This document shows, piece by piece, positions 12,641 to 26,870 of a stretch of DNA of 64,000 bases (position 1 is its first letter; each line of letters starts with the position of its first letter). The notes beneath the pieces were generated by a model. The model was not told the origin of the DNA and ran no database searches. It worked only from the letters and a program-made list of their open reading frames with translations. Made by a program: the position numbers and the translations under genes. The stretch is from Plasmodium malariae (lineage: Eukaryota; Apicomplexa; Aconoidasida; Haemosporida; Plasmodiidae). The stretch lies in contig NC_041782.1 in assembly GCF_900090045.1 (NCBI RefSeq), positions 124,001 through 188,000 on the forward strand, given 5' to 3'.

Positions 12641-14175
12641 TTTCTAATTATAATCATGTTTCCCTATTGTTAATTATAATTTCTAAGATATTACACTCTG
12701 AGGAAACGTGTTATTTATTTTATAAAACATTAATTATTATAACTACACAATAATTGTAATACTTAATGTATTAATTACCTTGTACAACTTTTTTTGTTGT
12801 TCGAATTATAACACACTTTTTATTTGTCACTTAAACAGGTACTTTATATTATGGTTTACAATATATTTAGGAAGTTCAGTATATAACGTACTATTCATTT
12901 TATGAAAAAAATATATATATTTAAAAAACAAACAAAACACATTATATTTCTATATCATATTTTTAAGAAATTTAATATTTAATTAAATTTAATTTTTACC
13001 ATTATTTCTAAAAGTATATTTTTCAAATTAATCTCCCTAACTCATTTATCATGTATGCATATATGTATATTTGAAAAAATATTAATATACTAAAAAAATA
13101 ATGAAAATGGAAACAGCTAAATTAATGTATAACTGTTTCATATAATTAATATGATTTATAAATAGTCAAAATAATAAAAAATTACCTATGAGATTGATAC
13201 GCAGTTTAATATATGTAAATCTGAAATAAGGAAGTGTAGAAATATGATTTATCAAAAATATATCATTTAATAAATTCTTAATGACTCTATTAGAGCTAAT
13301 ATATTAGTTTTTGTTTGGTCTTTTACAAACATCTTTTTTCCAAAAAATTATTTTTCTTATATATTATAAATAATAAAAAAAACTGTTCTTTTTAATAATA
13401 CCTATATCCCCCAAAACGATATGTTCATTTATTTCTGTTGTATATGTAGTGTAATCCAGATAATAACAATTATAAAATTATTGTGTTTGCAATAAATTAT
13501 TCTAAAAATTTCAAATTTAACTTAATTTTACTTTATTTTACTTTTCTTTTAAAAAAATATTTTTTTTCCAACGAATAAATTAAAAAATTAAAAAAAAGAA
13601 ACAGGAAAAAGGAAATTTAAAATACTATTTTGAAGTACAAAAAAAAAAAAAAAATATCAATACAATAAATATAATGACTTCCTTTTAATATATATAAAAC
13701 AAAGCATGTAAATGGTTCATTTAAAAATATTCATTTGTTTTCTTAATAACTCCAAAAAATTATATTTTTATACTAGAAAATGACAAAAAATATAAAAAAG
13801 AATTATTTATTGTTAATATATAGATTAATAAACAAATTCAACAAAATATTATTAATTGCTATGTTACATATATATTTTAATGTAGAAATATATATTTTTC
13901 TTTTATATTTGAATGTAAACGGAAATATATAAAGGCATGATAATTAATTCATATGAAAGAATCTATTAAATTACAAATTAAAAAACGTTCAAATATTCAT
14001 ATCTACCAAAAAAAATAAAAAACATTTTCTTTTTACATTTACGTGTAAATAGGACTACATATATGAAAGTTCATATATAAAATTTAAGTAATTATACTGA
14101 TATTTAATATATCATTAATGATATTATAGGATGTACATAATATTAAAAGGTTTTTTACATAAATAAACATATTTC
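12641..14175. other. Intergenic, no gene seen
   Basis: A+T-rich spacer between two tandem fam-m-like genes. It comprises the 5' flank of one and the 3' flank of the other, with several poly-A runs. Nothing else is supportable. Confidence 0.45.
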
Positions 14176-15137
14176 TTACCATTCATTGAACTCTTTCAAA
14201 TACTTAATTTTTTTAAGTTTTATAACTTTTTTATAGTAATAAAAAATTCCTAGTATAAGTATAACACCAAATATTAAGATAGGTAAACAATATATCAGAA
14301 CACTACCGGTTTTATATGTTGCTGTCATATTACTGTGATCACATATAGAGGGCAATAAATCAGCCGAGTCTTCTGCTGGAGGTAAACTCGAAAAATCAGT
14401 TGATGTTGTATTTATTAAGTTACATAATGCAATTAATATATAACCTGGATTGTTAAAACCACCAAGTGATAAATCTAATATAGGTATTATTAATAGGACC
14501 ACGAACAATAATAACAGTAAACTAAGTCGTAACCCGTATTTTTTACGCTTTAATTTTTTGTAATCGTTATCATTAATTAACATTATTTTTTTAAAAAAAT
14601 TTTTGTCATCAAGTCCATTCATTATTTTTTTTTCATAATGGTTATATGATTTATGTAGCATGGTACATTTATTTTTCATAAGTTGCTTAATCAATTTTTC
14701 CTTATATAATAAGCTTCTATCTAATTTTTCTTTTTTTTCTTTCTGAAATTTTTCATTATCAACTGTAAATATTTCTTCATTCTTCCTTTTTGTATTATAT
14801 GGTATATTTAATTCTAAATCTCCAACATTTGCAAAAATACTCTTTTCACATTTTCCTAATAATCGATAAATTCGTTTATATAGTTTTTTATCAGAGCCAT
14901 GCTTTTCATCCAAAATTTTGTTAAACCTGCTCTAAAAAAAAAAATGTGAATATTTCATAAGTGGATAAATATTCCCATTCCAAAAAAATAATAAAAATAA
15001 ACAATGTAAATATGAATAAAACAAATTCCCTCAAAAAAGGTTTATGGTACCATGTTACTGTAAAAATGACAAGTCCAAATTAAAATGATAAACATAAAAA
15101 TTTTGATAAAACATGCGAACTCAATACTTTGTTTCAT
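14176..15137 (-). CDS. Diverged fam-m-like putative exported protein
   Basis: Exon 1 is 15051-15137 (29 codons, M-K-Q-S start, leader ending HFYSNM); the intron is 14932-15050 with an unusual GTACCA donor; exon 2 is 14176-14931. It gives about 280 residues. The PEXEL-like site is RLLGK. The central block is diverged: HKSYNHYEKKIMNGLDDKNF replaces the usual FETKKY...KELDY block. The first span resembles that of the neighbouring pseudogene (both have IPILDL or MPILDL), and the tail uses YYYKKVIK rather than YHKKVKK. The two tandem genes therefore look like a sub-branch of fam-m or a related group. The frame is intact. The function is unknown. Confidence 0.78.
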
Positions 15138-15475
15138 GTTATAGACTCTAATATTGTAATATATAAAATATAGAAAAAATGAACATCACTTTAGGCAGTT
15201 CTAACAATAAAAAAATACCTCTTTTATTTTTATTAATATTTTTTTTTTTTAAATTAAAATGTATAGAAAATTTTACTACTTATTAAAAAAAAAAATACTT
15301 AAAAGATTCTTTAAAACTACATTATTGATATTATTTATAAAAAATTAACGATAAATAAAATTACAGGATTTCAATTCATTCATATATATTCACAACATAT
15401 ACTTTAATTACATAATAGAGTGATTAAACAATTTTTTTCTCATTATTTTTAATTTTTAAAAAATATTAAATTTAT

Positions 15476-15520
15476 ATAGAATGTACAATGTATAAAATAT
15501 AGGTATATGCTATTGTTCTA
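15476..15520 (-). promoter_or_regulatory. Conserved upstream element of fam gene
   Basis: A TATAGAATGTACAATGTATA / AAATATAGGTATATGC block about 340 bp upstream of the start codon, matching in position and wording the elements before the other fam genes. Confidence 0.35.
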
Positions 15521-17125
15521 GGTGTTCCTTGAATAATTACTATTTTTAAGTTTCCCTAGGAATTATTATAATTTTATAAATATTATATTTCGGAAAATGT
15601 AGTTATTATTGATAAAAAAATTATTATTTACAACAATGAAACAAAAGTGTTAAAAAATTAAAAATATATGTTTTTTGCGAACATTTCCTTGTTTTACTAA
15701 TCATAACACATGCTTTTTTTTTGGTATAATACATGTTAAAAATATCAAATTAATTATATATTTTTGGTTTTCAATTTAATTTTTCATAGAAATTCTAATA
15801 ATTTTTGTAAAACTAAACTAAATCAACAATTTATTAACTTCACTAATATTATCATTAATGTATAAATCATTTAATTTATCTGTAATATACTTTATTAGTC
15901 AAAATTAATGATCTCTTATATATATTATAGCTAAATATTTTGTTTATACTTATATATTTGAAATTTCTTACCAGTATTTTGAAACATAAACTATAATTAT
16001 TTTATACACACAAGTATAGATTTTGCGGAAATGAATATAATTGCTTAAAGTATTTTAACATTTAATAGTAACACAAAAATGAAAATGTACTAAGATATAT
16101 ATTAAAGCGTTTTTTTGTAATGTAGTGAACCTTTTTGCTTTCATTTATCTATATATGTACCTTAATTATTCTAGCTCGAACTATATGTTTGCAAAAACAA
16201 ATTAAATATTTAAGCTGTTTTATATTCTAGGGTATGTATTTTTATATATTCAAATCGCACAATTACCAAAAACAATATTGGACTTAATCCTTTATGTTAA
16301 TTTGAGTTTAAGAATACAACTTATAAGAAAAATAAATATCACGTAAAAAGATCGTATATAAATTTAAAGACATTTATTATTTTTATATAATTATGTCATT
16401 TACTCCAAATAAAACTTAATATTTGAATGAAGATATACTTAAGTTTATAGCATTAATCAATGCATAATTTTATATGGAAGAATTTACAGTATAAAATAAT
16501 ACAGTTTAAAAATACAAAATTTTATATACAAAAAATTTACTAAAACTCAGGAAATTTTTTTATGTATGAATATTTTTCTTTTAAATATTAACGACATTGA
16601 AATAAGGCATTCATGATTTATACATGAATACTCCTGAAATAATTTATTAAATAGTAACTCTTGTACAACTAATATAAATAAAATAAATTTGATGTTTTAT
16701 TAAATATAATTTCGAAAACAGTAATATTTATATTTGTAAGTTTATATTCCTTATTCTTTGATTCATTTAGCGTATTAGGTAGTTATAAAAATATTATTTA
16801 TTAAATGTATTATTTTAATAATATAATGATAATGTATAGCAGTTTTCCTAGGAAAATTACTCTTGTAAAAACTAAATTATAAAAGAAAAAAAGAAATTGT
16901 AGATCTAAGGTGTATATATAATGAACATTTTTTAGTTATTTTTCTATTTTTATTTCTTTTGTTACCTTTTCTTACTATTTTATTACATAATTTATATAAA
17001 GCTTAATTTATTTTATTTATATATATAATTCAATTTTTCTATAATATACTTTTTTAATTTTTTAAGCCTTATACATTAATAATATCCTAATTTTACAGTA
17101 TATATTTCCTATGATAATATATATT
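15521..17125. other. Intergenic, no gene seen
   Basis: It begins with the 5' flank of the preceding fam gene. No further feature is supportable before the decayed coding DNA that starts near 17.13 kb. Confidence 0.4.
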
Positions 17126-18072
17126 TCAAAGTTCATCTATTTTGAATTTTATTGTAAAATAATTGTAATACTTTTTTTTTCTCTCATCCACAGATAGATT
17201 AATGGGATCATTGATTTGATTAAATTATTCTATTCATTTATAATAGCGCTGATATATATTATTCCCTACAATATTATGCTTTTTCTTTTAATTTTTCTTC
17301 AATAAATTTAATAATACATTATATATATATTGACCAAATATGTTTCCTTATATATTCATATTTTGACTATATATAATATATTTTTTAGAAACAATATATA
17401 TATAATATAAAATTACAAAAATGATACAATATTTTTAATCATTTTTATTTTATATAACTTTTTGTTTATCATCATTTTATATATAATAAAAAATAAAAAC
17501 TTTATTAATTACAGATAATTAAATTCAGTAGATATTTCTATAATGTTATGTTTAGGAATACCATTTTTATCAATGAAAATGCTGAAATCACTTTTTTCTG
17601 TGATGTCTTATAAAATTGTTATTATTATCATGATTTTTTTTATTTTTGCATAACATTTTTCTTTAATATAAAAATATAAAGAATATTATGTAGATGTAGC
17701 TTTTATTTATAGAATTGTTCATAATAAATATTACACAAATCATATTTATTATTTTTACCATGTAAATTTATGTTATGTAAATTAAGAGCTAATGAAAAAC
17801 TTATATTTGCATATTCATATAAAAAGTTATTTCATTTAATTTAATAGAATATGCTATTTCCAAAATTAGAATATATTTTAGAATTTATAATATATATAAT
17901 CATTTATTTTATTGTATATTATTTATTGTACTACTGGTCCATTATATATGTTCTCTATTATAGGGTGCACATTCCTCTTATCATAATAACAATTATTTAC
18001 AATGTACTATTACAAAGAATTAACTATTCCTTTTATAGATTTTGCTACTTTAAGTTGTGTGTTTCCACTATA
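17126..18072 (-). pseudogene. Decayed coding DNA, family unknown
   Basis: Read on the minus strand, 17923-18072 gives 20 codons (from YSGNTQLKV), two stops, then 27 open codons (from YIVNNCYYDKRNVHP). 17126-17266 gives 47 codons with two stops, the last 30 open and charged (FNQINDPINLSVDERKKK). Runs of this length with balanced, charged composition are unexpected in DNA where stops occur about every ten codons. No family was recognised. The plus-strand open frame at 17851-18096 is the antisense shadow. It lies just downstream of a pir gene but has no PIR motifs. Confidence 0.4.
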
Positions 18073-18475
18073 CTACTATATGTAAAAAATATTTAATTTT
18101 AATAAACTCCAAAAATTCAAATATTTTAATTCATTTTTAATTGCATTTTAACTAATGATACATAAAATAAAAGAACGAAAAGCATGGAAATTTCCAATTT
18201 AACACTCCTTTTTTTTTATTAATTTTAATTCTCTATATATTTTATTTAATAACTTTTTTTACAATGATAATATATCAATATTGTATTCTTATTTACAGTA
18301 AATTATAATATCAATTGCTATATCATAATTTTCTGTCTACTGATATAGACGTTCTAATTTATGTATTTTTTTTCGTTTTTTTTTCTTTCTTTTCTAATAG
18401 AAGAATATATGAACAAATATTCTTGTTAAAATTATTATTCTTAATGTAAACTTAATATATACTTTTCGTAAAAGA

Positions 18476-19713
18476 TTATTCATGCGGCATGAATGCTACA
18501 TTTAGTTGTTTTCTACCTAAATTTGATTTTCTTTGTTCATTTGTGTATTCTGTTAATTCCAGTATATCCATTTCATCCAAATTACGTCTAATTGATTTTT
18601 TCTTTAATACTTTAGTATGTATCCATAATACAATTGGAGTAAACTATTATTCAGAAGATATATACAAGATCATTATATAATAATTATTTTATATTTATTT
18701 TTTATTTGTTTATCTATTAAACAAATATAAATGCAAGTAAATTAAGATATTTAATTTTATAAATAATGTTAATAATTACTTTATATAGTACGAAGCCAAT
18801 GAAGAAAATGCCAATAAAGGGTAGAACAAAGAACAGAAAAATTTGAGATGAACTAAAGGCAGATACATTAATTACATATTCTGGGTCAAGAATAGTAGTG
18901 TTATAATGACTTGTACCTAGGTTTTCTGCGGGCACTTGCTTTATTTCACAGTTCAAATGAGATAACTTTTTTTCAAAACAACTAGGAACATGCTTTTTAA
19001 GTTCTTTACAATATGATTCAGCATTTCCTTGTGTACATTCATAAATTTTTTCATATTCACCAGTAGCTTTAACAAGATATTCATTAAATTTACTATCACA
19101 TGCTTTCTTATTTAGTTCCAAAGTATTTTTAATCTCCTCGTGATCTTTACAATAATCATGCACAATCTTCATTTTTTCAAAATCTTTCGTATTAATATTT
19201 TTAAAAAAATCACATTTGCATTTACCAGGTTCACGAATAATATTTGAAACATCCTGTAGTATTCCAATAACTACAGAAAATGAATTTTCCCCTAATTTAT
19301 TTAATAATAATTTATTTCCTAACCAATAGTACAAATTATGACATTGTTCATTACATTTCTTGCCTTCTAAAGTAAAAGCTACATGACATAAAGCATTCAT
19401 AAGCTTATCTGCAACATTTCTAATTTTTTCATAACTATTTAATTTAGATCTTGTTTCTGAAAATTCTCTCTTCTCATCAAACCATGAGCAGTAATCGACA
19501 TTTGACTCAAAATTTGTTCTATAATATCTGTTCGATGGTACTGATTGTATAAAACTTTCCTAAGATATAATAAAAAAAAAAAGAATTTTTATGTAATTAG
19601 AAAAAACTTATATCTCAGAATACTTTTATTAATATAGTTCATAAGAAAAAGTATATTCGATTAACTATGTATAAATCACAATTTAAGTTGTGAACCTGCA
19701 ATACACCGGACAT
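18476..19713 (-). CDS. pir: PIR-family variant antigen, three exons
   Basis: Exon 1 is 19696-19713 (ATG plus five codons, donor CAG|GTTCAC); exon 2 is 18780-19559, after acceptor TTATATCTTAG; exon 3 is 18476-18643. The joins are in phase 0 and give about 321 residues, a normal PIR length. Exon 2 carries YCSWFDEK near its start and more than ten cysteines, including KKCNEQCHN and KCKC. It ends in a hydrophobic span then LYK. Exon 3 begins FTPIVLWIHTKVLKKKSIRR and is basic, the canonical PIR cytoplasmic tail. Open coding extends about 50 codons upstream of the first in-frame ATG to the splice site, so that ATG (19398-19400) is internal. The GTTCAC donor is atypical, so exon 1 is less certain than the rest. 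Confidence 0.93.
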
Positions 19714-22700
19714 TCTCAAATATGTCTTCAGTTTTGGATATTCAAAATAGGGAAATAAAAAACATTGTAAAAGTATATATATTTATATATTATATAAATA
19801 AATACATAATATATTCATAATTTTCATAGATTTTTTTAAAAAATTTAAAAATATGAAAATATATTATTTACTAGGAAATGTTCTTTAAATTTTATAATAT
19901 ATATATTATAATAATATAACTATTCTTATGAAAATGTAACATAAAAATATTTGACATAACAGCAACAATAGATAAGGTTATATAATAAAAGAAAAGAAAT
20001 TATAATATTTTATAATTTTCTCACATATTAAAAAGATAGAAATTATAACTACATATCATAATTTTAACGTTTCGTCTAATATACATATACATAAAATATT
20101 TCATAAAAAAATGAATACAATTTTATCATTTAGCATACTTAAAAATATATTATTGATTAAAATGTTTTTTCATTATTATTGTAAAAAATTATTATCTAAC
20201 TTATGCAACTACTATTTACACATATATATAGCTCCATTGTCATGATAAAACTCTCTTTTAGTTTAATCACTTATGATATTAATGTAAATTTTAAAATTAG
20301 GTAAATATGATTTGAATGCAGAATTTTTTTATATTATGCAAAAAAATTTACATATTTAAATACTATTAGAACACTTAATATCAATAATTTCAGTATATTA
20401 ACATTGAATATTAACATAAAATTCTTAATGTTCAATTAACTCTATATATAAAGGCTTACTGCTCTTATATATTCTATATACCTTAAATATCTCTCTATAT
20501 TACGTTATCAGAATATGACATTTTAATAATTAGAAAAATTAAATTGTTAAATTTATTTTCACAAAATTTTAATTAAAAATATTAATATATATACAATCAT
20601 ATTATTACTTTTATTAACGGTTATTCATTAATATTTTTATAAAACTACCAGAAATAATAGAAATTATGTTATTATAATTATATTTATCAGTTGATGAATA
20701 TAATATCCTGTTATATAAAATTTATTTTTTAAAGATATATTTATTTAGATTACACTAAATTTTTAATTATTATGTTACATTTAAAAATAATGATATAAAT
20801 GTATATAACATATAATGACGATAAAGCAAGTTTTGCATAGTTCTTGTGTCTCAAAAGAAAGCTTATAACGCAAAAAATTCTTTAAATATATTAGTAATAA
20901 AAAAATATATTTCATTTATTATCTACTTTTATTATAAAAAGTTTATTACAATTTTTTGACATTATTAAATTAATGGAATTATAAATATATTTATTAAATT
21001 GTTCTTTGTGTTTTATATCGTATTACAAACAAAAGAAAACTTCATTATCTTTGATTATCACAATTATTGCAATGAATATATTATATTTGGAAAATATTAA
21101 TATATTAATATATTAATTTTTATTAGTTTTATATTTTGTAATTTTATTTTTTTATGTATACAATAGAATCAGTAAATATTATTTTCATATATTTTCATTA
21201 AAATTATTACTTATTCCCAATGGTAATATTTTTAAATAAATCATTATAGATCCAATTTATTATGGTGTATCTCTATGATACTTTTCATAACATATCTAAT
21301 TATATACTATTCATTTATTCAAACAGTTATATATGTATACAGATTACTCTTAGCTGTTATAATTTTAATTATGATATTTATTATTATTAATCCATTTTTA
21401 TAAAAAAGAGTAAATTACTCTTACATAAATATTTGCATTCTTAAGATTTCTCACATTGTAAAAAATTTATTTTCTTTTATAAAATTAATGATTAGCAGAT
21501 AACCATATTTTGGGCATAATTACAATAATAGGAATAAAAAAATTTTAAACTTAATATCATGTCTGTAAAATATTTCATTTATAAATCTGTTATTTAATAG
21601 GAGCTTTATTTTATTAAATGCTCCTTTTTTTTATTTTTTTTATTTTGCTTATCTTAAGTGCCTCATACTCTCTGATTCGTTCATTATTAAATGTAAGCTT
21701 ATTCTTATATATAAATTTTTCCTTATTATTTAAATTTTTGCATTATACATGATATAATTTCTGAATTTACTGAAAAAATATTCAAATTTTTTTATTTACA
21801 ATAAAAATATGATTAAAACCTTGTTACATTCATTATCTATAAAAAAATTGTAGCTCATATAATAAAATATGTAATAAAATGTATAGAAAAAAAGTTTGCA
21901 ATATTTTAATTATACATAATTTTTTGTTATAATATGTAAAAAAAACAAAAAAAATAAAATAATAAAATAATTTAAATAAAGCTAATATATATACTCTTAA
22001 AATATTTAAAATATTTATTTAATATTGAGAGAATATAAATTCTTTTTATTAATCTTTTTTCATAAAAAAAAAAACATATTAAGTGGATTATATAATTTAT
22101 GACAAAATTAAAAATTATTTAATCAGCTATAAATACTTTTAATTTATGCAAATAAAAGTATAACATGAAAAAAATATATACTAATAAATACTCAGAAACT
22201 AACTAGTAATTTTTACAATGTTGAAAAATAATAACTTCAATTTTATACATATTTTTAGAGAAGTTTCCTTTCATAGCGAAATTAAATTAATTATGATATT
22301 AAACATTACACAAAAGGAATATGAAGAATACGATGATTCGTTTATTTTATAAAATGTATATTGCTATACATTTATAAAAAAATACTTATTATTTTACTAT
22401 TATTAACTATTATATATTAATAAAATTAAATTTATAGTTATAAAAAATTTTATTAATTTATATATATTTTTAAAAGTACTATACAAGTGAGCTACACATT
22501 TTTGTATAATGATTTTACAATATTATAACTTGTATCTACATCCGATTGATAGTTATTTAATGAAAAATTTTTAAATTTATAAATACCATAATTTTTTTTC
22601 TTTAAAAAGCTAAATATACATATATTTAGATAAATAATAATATATCTTAAAATAATAGTAATATTAATAAAAACAAAGGTAAGAATAAAGTTAGTATAAA

Positions 22701-24649
22701 ACTATTTTAGATAATTCTATAATTTCACAAATATTAATAGGATTCAAGTTTTACAAAAGTAATAGAACGTCCAAATTTAGAATATAAATAAGGAGGATAG
22801 AAAAACATTTTTGAATATAAAAGATTTGTTAATTTTTCAATAGAAAAATTTAGAAAAAAGGCATATATTATTTTATAATAATACATTATATAATAGACAT
22901 TCTTAAGAAAAAATGTGAAAAAATAGTACCTTTATATAATATAAAAATTTCTTATTACAAAAAAATTATTTTATATTATATTGTATTAACAGTTTTTAGA
23001 TAATTATATAGCGGTTAATAATTAAAAATTAATTTAAGCAAATATATAATACTACTAGTAGTAAAAAAAAAATATGTTGCAATAAAATTCTCCAGATATA
23101 TATAGTATTTTCCTAGGGTAATATATTTTAATAATATATAATAATACTTTAAATTATTAAAAAATTAAATGTGTACTATTTATAAGATTACTAATTAAAT
23201 ATGTTTTCATTATCCCCATATAGTTTTATATACGTATACTTTTCTTATTTCTCCTAAGTCCTAAGTATTCTTTTACAAGTAAAATTATATGCTTGTGTTA
23301 TTTCATTTACACCACATTAACTTTTAAAGCGTTTGTATGATAGCTAAAACATATATTAATTTTATATTATCATTTCCCTTTAAATATAAAAGAATGACAT
23401 TTCGTAATTGATATTTAATCATAATATATATTACCAAAGCAGTTACTTGCAAAATAATATACATTAAGCTTATTTAATTGAAGCTTACAAGGAAAAATAG
23501 AATAATTTTTAAAATATATCTAGTAAAAAATAAATTAACCAAAAAAAACATTCTATATTTATTAATTATATATATAAAAATAATAGCTTTTCTTTTCATT
23601 TTATTTTATTATAAAATTAAGCGTTACAAATATAAACTAATTAGTAATTATCCATAAAAACTATGTATATTTTCACACATATTTAAAATGATATAAGTCT
23701 TTAATAATTATAATTATATATATATGTACAATAAGTATATATAAAAAAATATGCACATATTTATATGAGTTTAGAAAATTTATATTTATTTCCATTAATT
23801 CTAATAATTACTTAGCTTTTTACAGATATATTTACATATATAAAATATTACTACTATAAGAAAAACAAAATTATATATATTAATATATTATTATATTACC
23901 GTATTTAATTCACCAAATTAATATTCTAATTATGTAAAATTAAAACAAATATGTAGTTTAATTATATATAAAAATAGAATATAATATTTATTTAATTCAT
24001 TTTTGTAAACTTGTATTAATTTGCAATTTTGTATATCAAGTTAAATGAGCTCATATATTTTATTATAAAAATCTACGTAAAAACCTATATACATATAATT
24101 TTCTCATATATAACTCATACTTTTATTGAGAATAATTAGCTGTATGTAATTAATATTACAATGAAACAAAAAATACATATATATAAGTATAACATATGAG
24201 AATAATAAATTATCTCATAAGAATACACTATATTATTAAAATAATTATAGAACCATACAAACCGAAATAAATATCTAATACATACTTTTTTATTTTTGTG
24301 TGTCAATATATATGTTTATATTATCCATGAAGTATAATAAAATTTATATTCATGCAAGAAGGAACTTTTTTAATAACATTAAATCATTAAACAAAAAGTA
24401 GAAATTGATCAGTTATATGAAAAATTTGTCTTCTTTAACAGATATGTTCATTACATCTATACTTTATATTCATTTTCTCGAATATAAACCACATATTTGA
24501 ATATTTACACTAGGATATAAATAAACGTAAATATACTTATAATAGGCGACTATAATCCAACTATGACTTCATTATTACACAAGAATAACAATAATATATC
24601 TTCAACAATAAGCATAAGATTATTATAGGATTAAATAATATTTCCAATT
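19714..24649. other. Intergenic, no gene seen
   Basis: This is the first half of a roughly 10-kb stretch without an intact gene. I see no family motif or splice-bounded open frame. A short inverted repeat followed by a T run lies at 21599-21632. Confidence 0.4.
21599..21632 (+). repeat. Imperfect hairpin followed by T run
   Basis: AGGAGC-TTTA pairs with TAAATGCTCCT (six plus four pairs with one bulged base), followed directly by eight or more T. It resembles a bacterial terminator in shape only. In this nuclear genome it might act as a transcript end or be chance. Confidence 0.4.
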
Positions 24650-24654
24650 TAATT

Positions 24655-25023
24655 TAATAATGTAAATAATAGAAATGCTATTAAAAAAAGTTTTACAGCT
24701 AGATCAAATATCAAAGCTTTACTAATAGTAATAAATATTTTAAGCCTTTTTTCTCCCTAGAGTTCGCATATCTCCTTTATTTATATATTTGAATAAATAG
24801 CCAACATAATATTTTTCAAAGAAATTATCTATCCCTGCAAATGGTTTACATATAATTCATGTAAATTTATAAACTAAAATTTTGGACGCAACTGTTGTAT
24901 TATTTTTACTCATAGATTCTAATTTTCTAACAAATTCTAATACATTTATATCTTTCTCATTTCTGAATCATAATACCATTTACAAATAAAGTAACTTTTA
25001 ATACTACATTTTTTGTCTACTTC
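24655..25023 (-). pseudogene. Decayed exported-protein-like gene fragment
   Basis: The minus strand reads as protein in pieces. From 25023 there are about 22 codons (EVDKKCSIKSYF...). After a frame change, 24740-24963 gives 34 codons, one TGA, then 38 codons including FFEKYYVGYLFKYINKGD and RTLGRKK. One more frame change leads into a hydrophobic run, LKIFITISK...LFLIAFLLF. A charged block with regularly spaced Tyr and Lys followed by a membrane span near the end resembles the layout of many subtelomeric Plasmodium exported proteins, but I cannot name the family. It has one stop and two apparent frameshifts. Confidence 0.5.
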
Positions 25024-26870
25024 TCACCCTCTGAAAACAAAATATTCGTTTATGAAAATAATGTTCTACTGGAAATTGTCACATTATCTAAAGATTTATT
25101 AAAGCCCATTACAATCAAAATAAAGTATAAAAATCATTCACGAAATTATATACTTACTCATTAAGATACTATTAATAATAATATAATATGAGGTAGATAA
25201 TAATATTAGGCAAATTTTCTAGTATGCTATTATTACAACTCATTATATTAATTAGAAGGTTACAAATTATATAGAAGAAATATAGGAGTTTTTACTAAAA
25301 TAAAAAATTTCACTTTCCCATTCACATAAAAATCATTCGTACTTATAATATCCTTGAGCGTGTAAACAATTTAACATATTTTAACAAGTTACTAATAAAA
25401 TAATATTGTCATTTGATTTATAAATATTTATTTTTTGTTTTTAAAAAGATATTAAAAATAAGTAAAATACAAATATAAACCTTAAAAAAGAAAATATAAT
25501 ATTAAAAATGTTCTAATGAATATTTGCAATAATGTTATTTATTAATAAAGTAACACTTTTTACATTGAATGTTGAACAGTAAATATTATAAAACAATGTT
25601 TGAAATATATATATATATATATATATTTCCCCATAGAACAATTAAAAAATTCTGTTATTTATAACATTTAGAAATATAATAAAATTGATCTTTTAATGTT
25701 TAATGATTTAATTTTGTATTTAATATAAAAAATATATATATACATTGAATACACATATTGACATATATATTACAAATATAACTATTAATTTTTTTCTCAT
25801 TAACCTAAAAAAAAAATAGCTCTGTATACTTACTATAATTGTTAAACATTATTTATTAATTAAAAAAATTAAACTTATATGAAATTTAATACTAATTATA
25901 GAATGTGAAACAAAAATAAAAATAAGTTAAAATTTTTCTTTGTTTCAAAAAATACAAGCTACACGTTAAATATATTTCGAATATTTAGAACATTTATTCA
26001 ATGTTATATTAAATTTTGTATTCTTGAAGTGAAAACACCTATAAAATTTGTATATTTTAAAAAGGGAAATCCAAATGTGCGGTTACATAATTTTATATCT
26101 AATAAAAATATTCGTGGAAGTTTAAATTAATTATTCATATTCATCCAAATAAAAGAATCATATATAAATAATTTACATTTATTCTCGTAATATTTAACTT
26201 GCTTCTAAGTAAATATATATATCATAAATAATTAGTATTATTAAATGCATATATATATATATATATTATATAAAAACAGATACATTAAAAAAACATTATA
26301 TAATAAATATTGGAAGAAATATATCCTAGTTTTATTAAAATTTAAGAATATATATTAATTTTCATATTTCATATCAAAATATTTAAGTATATATTAGTGA
26401 TTTCATATATATTACATATATCAATGATATTATTCCAGTACTTAGTATCATTAAGAATACAATAAATGTTTTTAAACTCTGAAATAAATACTCTTTTGCA
26501 GAAAATAATTATGCTTAATAATGGTGCTAACTATTTTTTTTGATGATAAATTATATTTTAGAGTATCTAGAAATGTTAGATTAATATTACATTACATATA
26601 CTAGAAAAAGTTAAAACGTTATACAGTAATTTTTTTGTAATAGAGAATTAAGACTAATAATTTCAAATATGAGGAGACAAGTAATATATTTAAATTACGT
26701 AAATGTATTTCATTATAAAAATTTTAATTAAGTTTCTATCTTTTCTATTTTCATCTGTATAGCACACTATATACAATACTCATTTTTCAAAATATATATT
26801 CTGCATTCTTTGATGGATTTTGATGTAGGACTTATCTTTTTGGTAATAAGCTTATTCTAATTTATATCCA
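25024..26870. other. Intergenic, no gene seen
   Basis: A+T-rich spacer between two decayed coding fragments, with a pure (AT)n tract near 25606-25624 and another near 26251-26266. Confidence 0.4.

Noticed and set aside
17851..18096. 81-codon plus-strand hydrophobic frame
   Set aside because: The opposite strand carries the more protein-like, charged reading.
21599..21632. Bacterial rho-independent terminator
   Set aside because: The window is Plasmodium nuclear DNA with spliced genes, so this reading does not apply.
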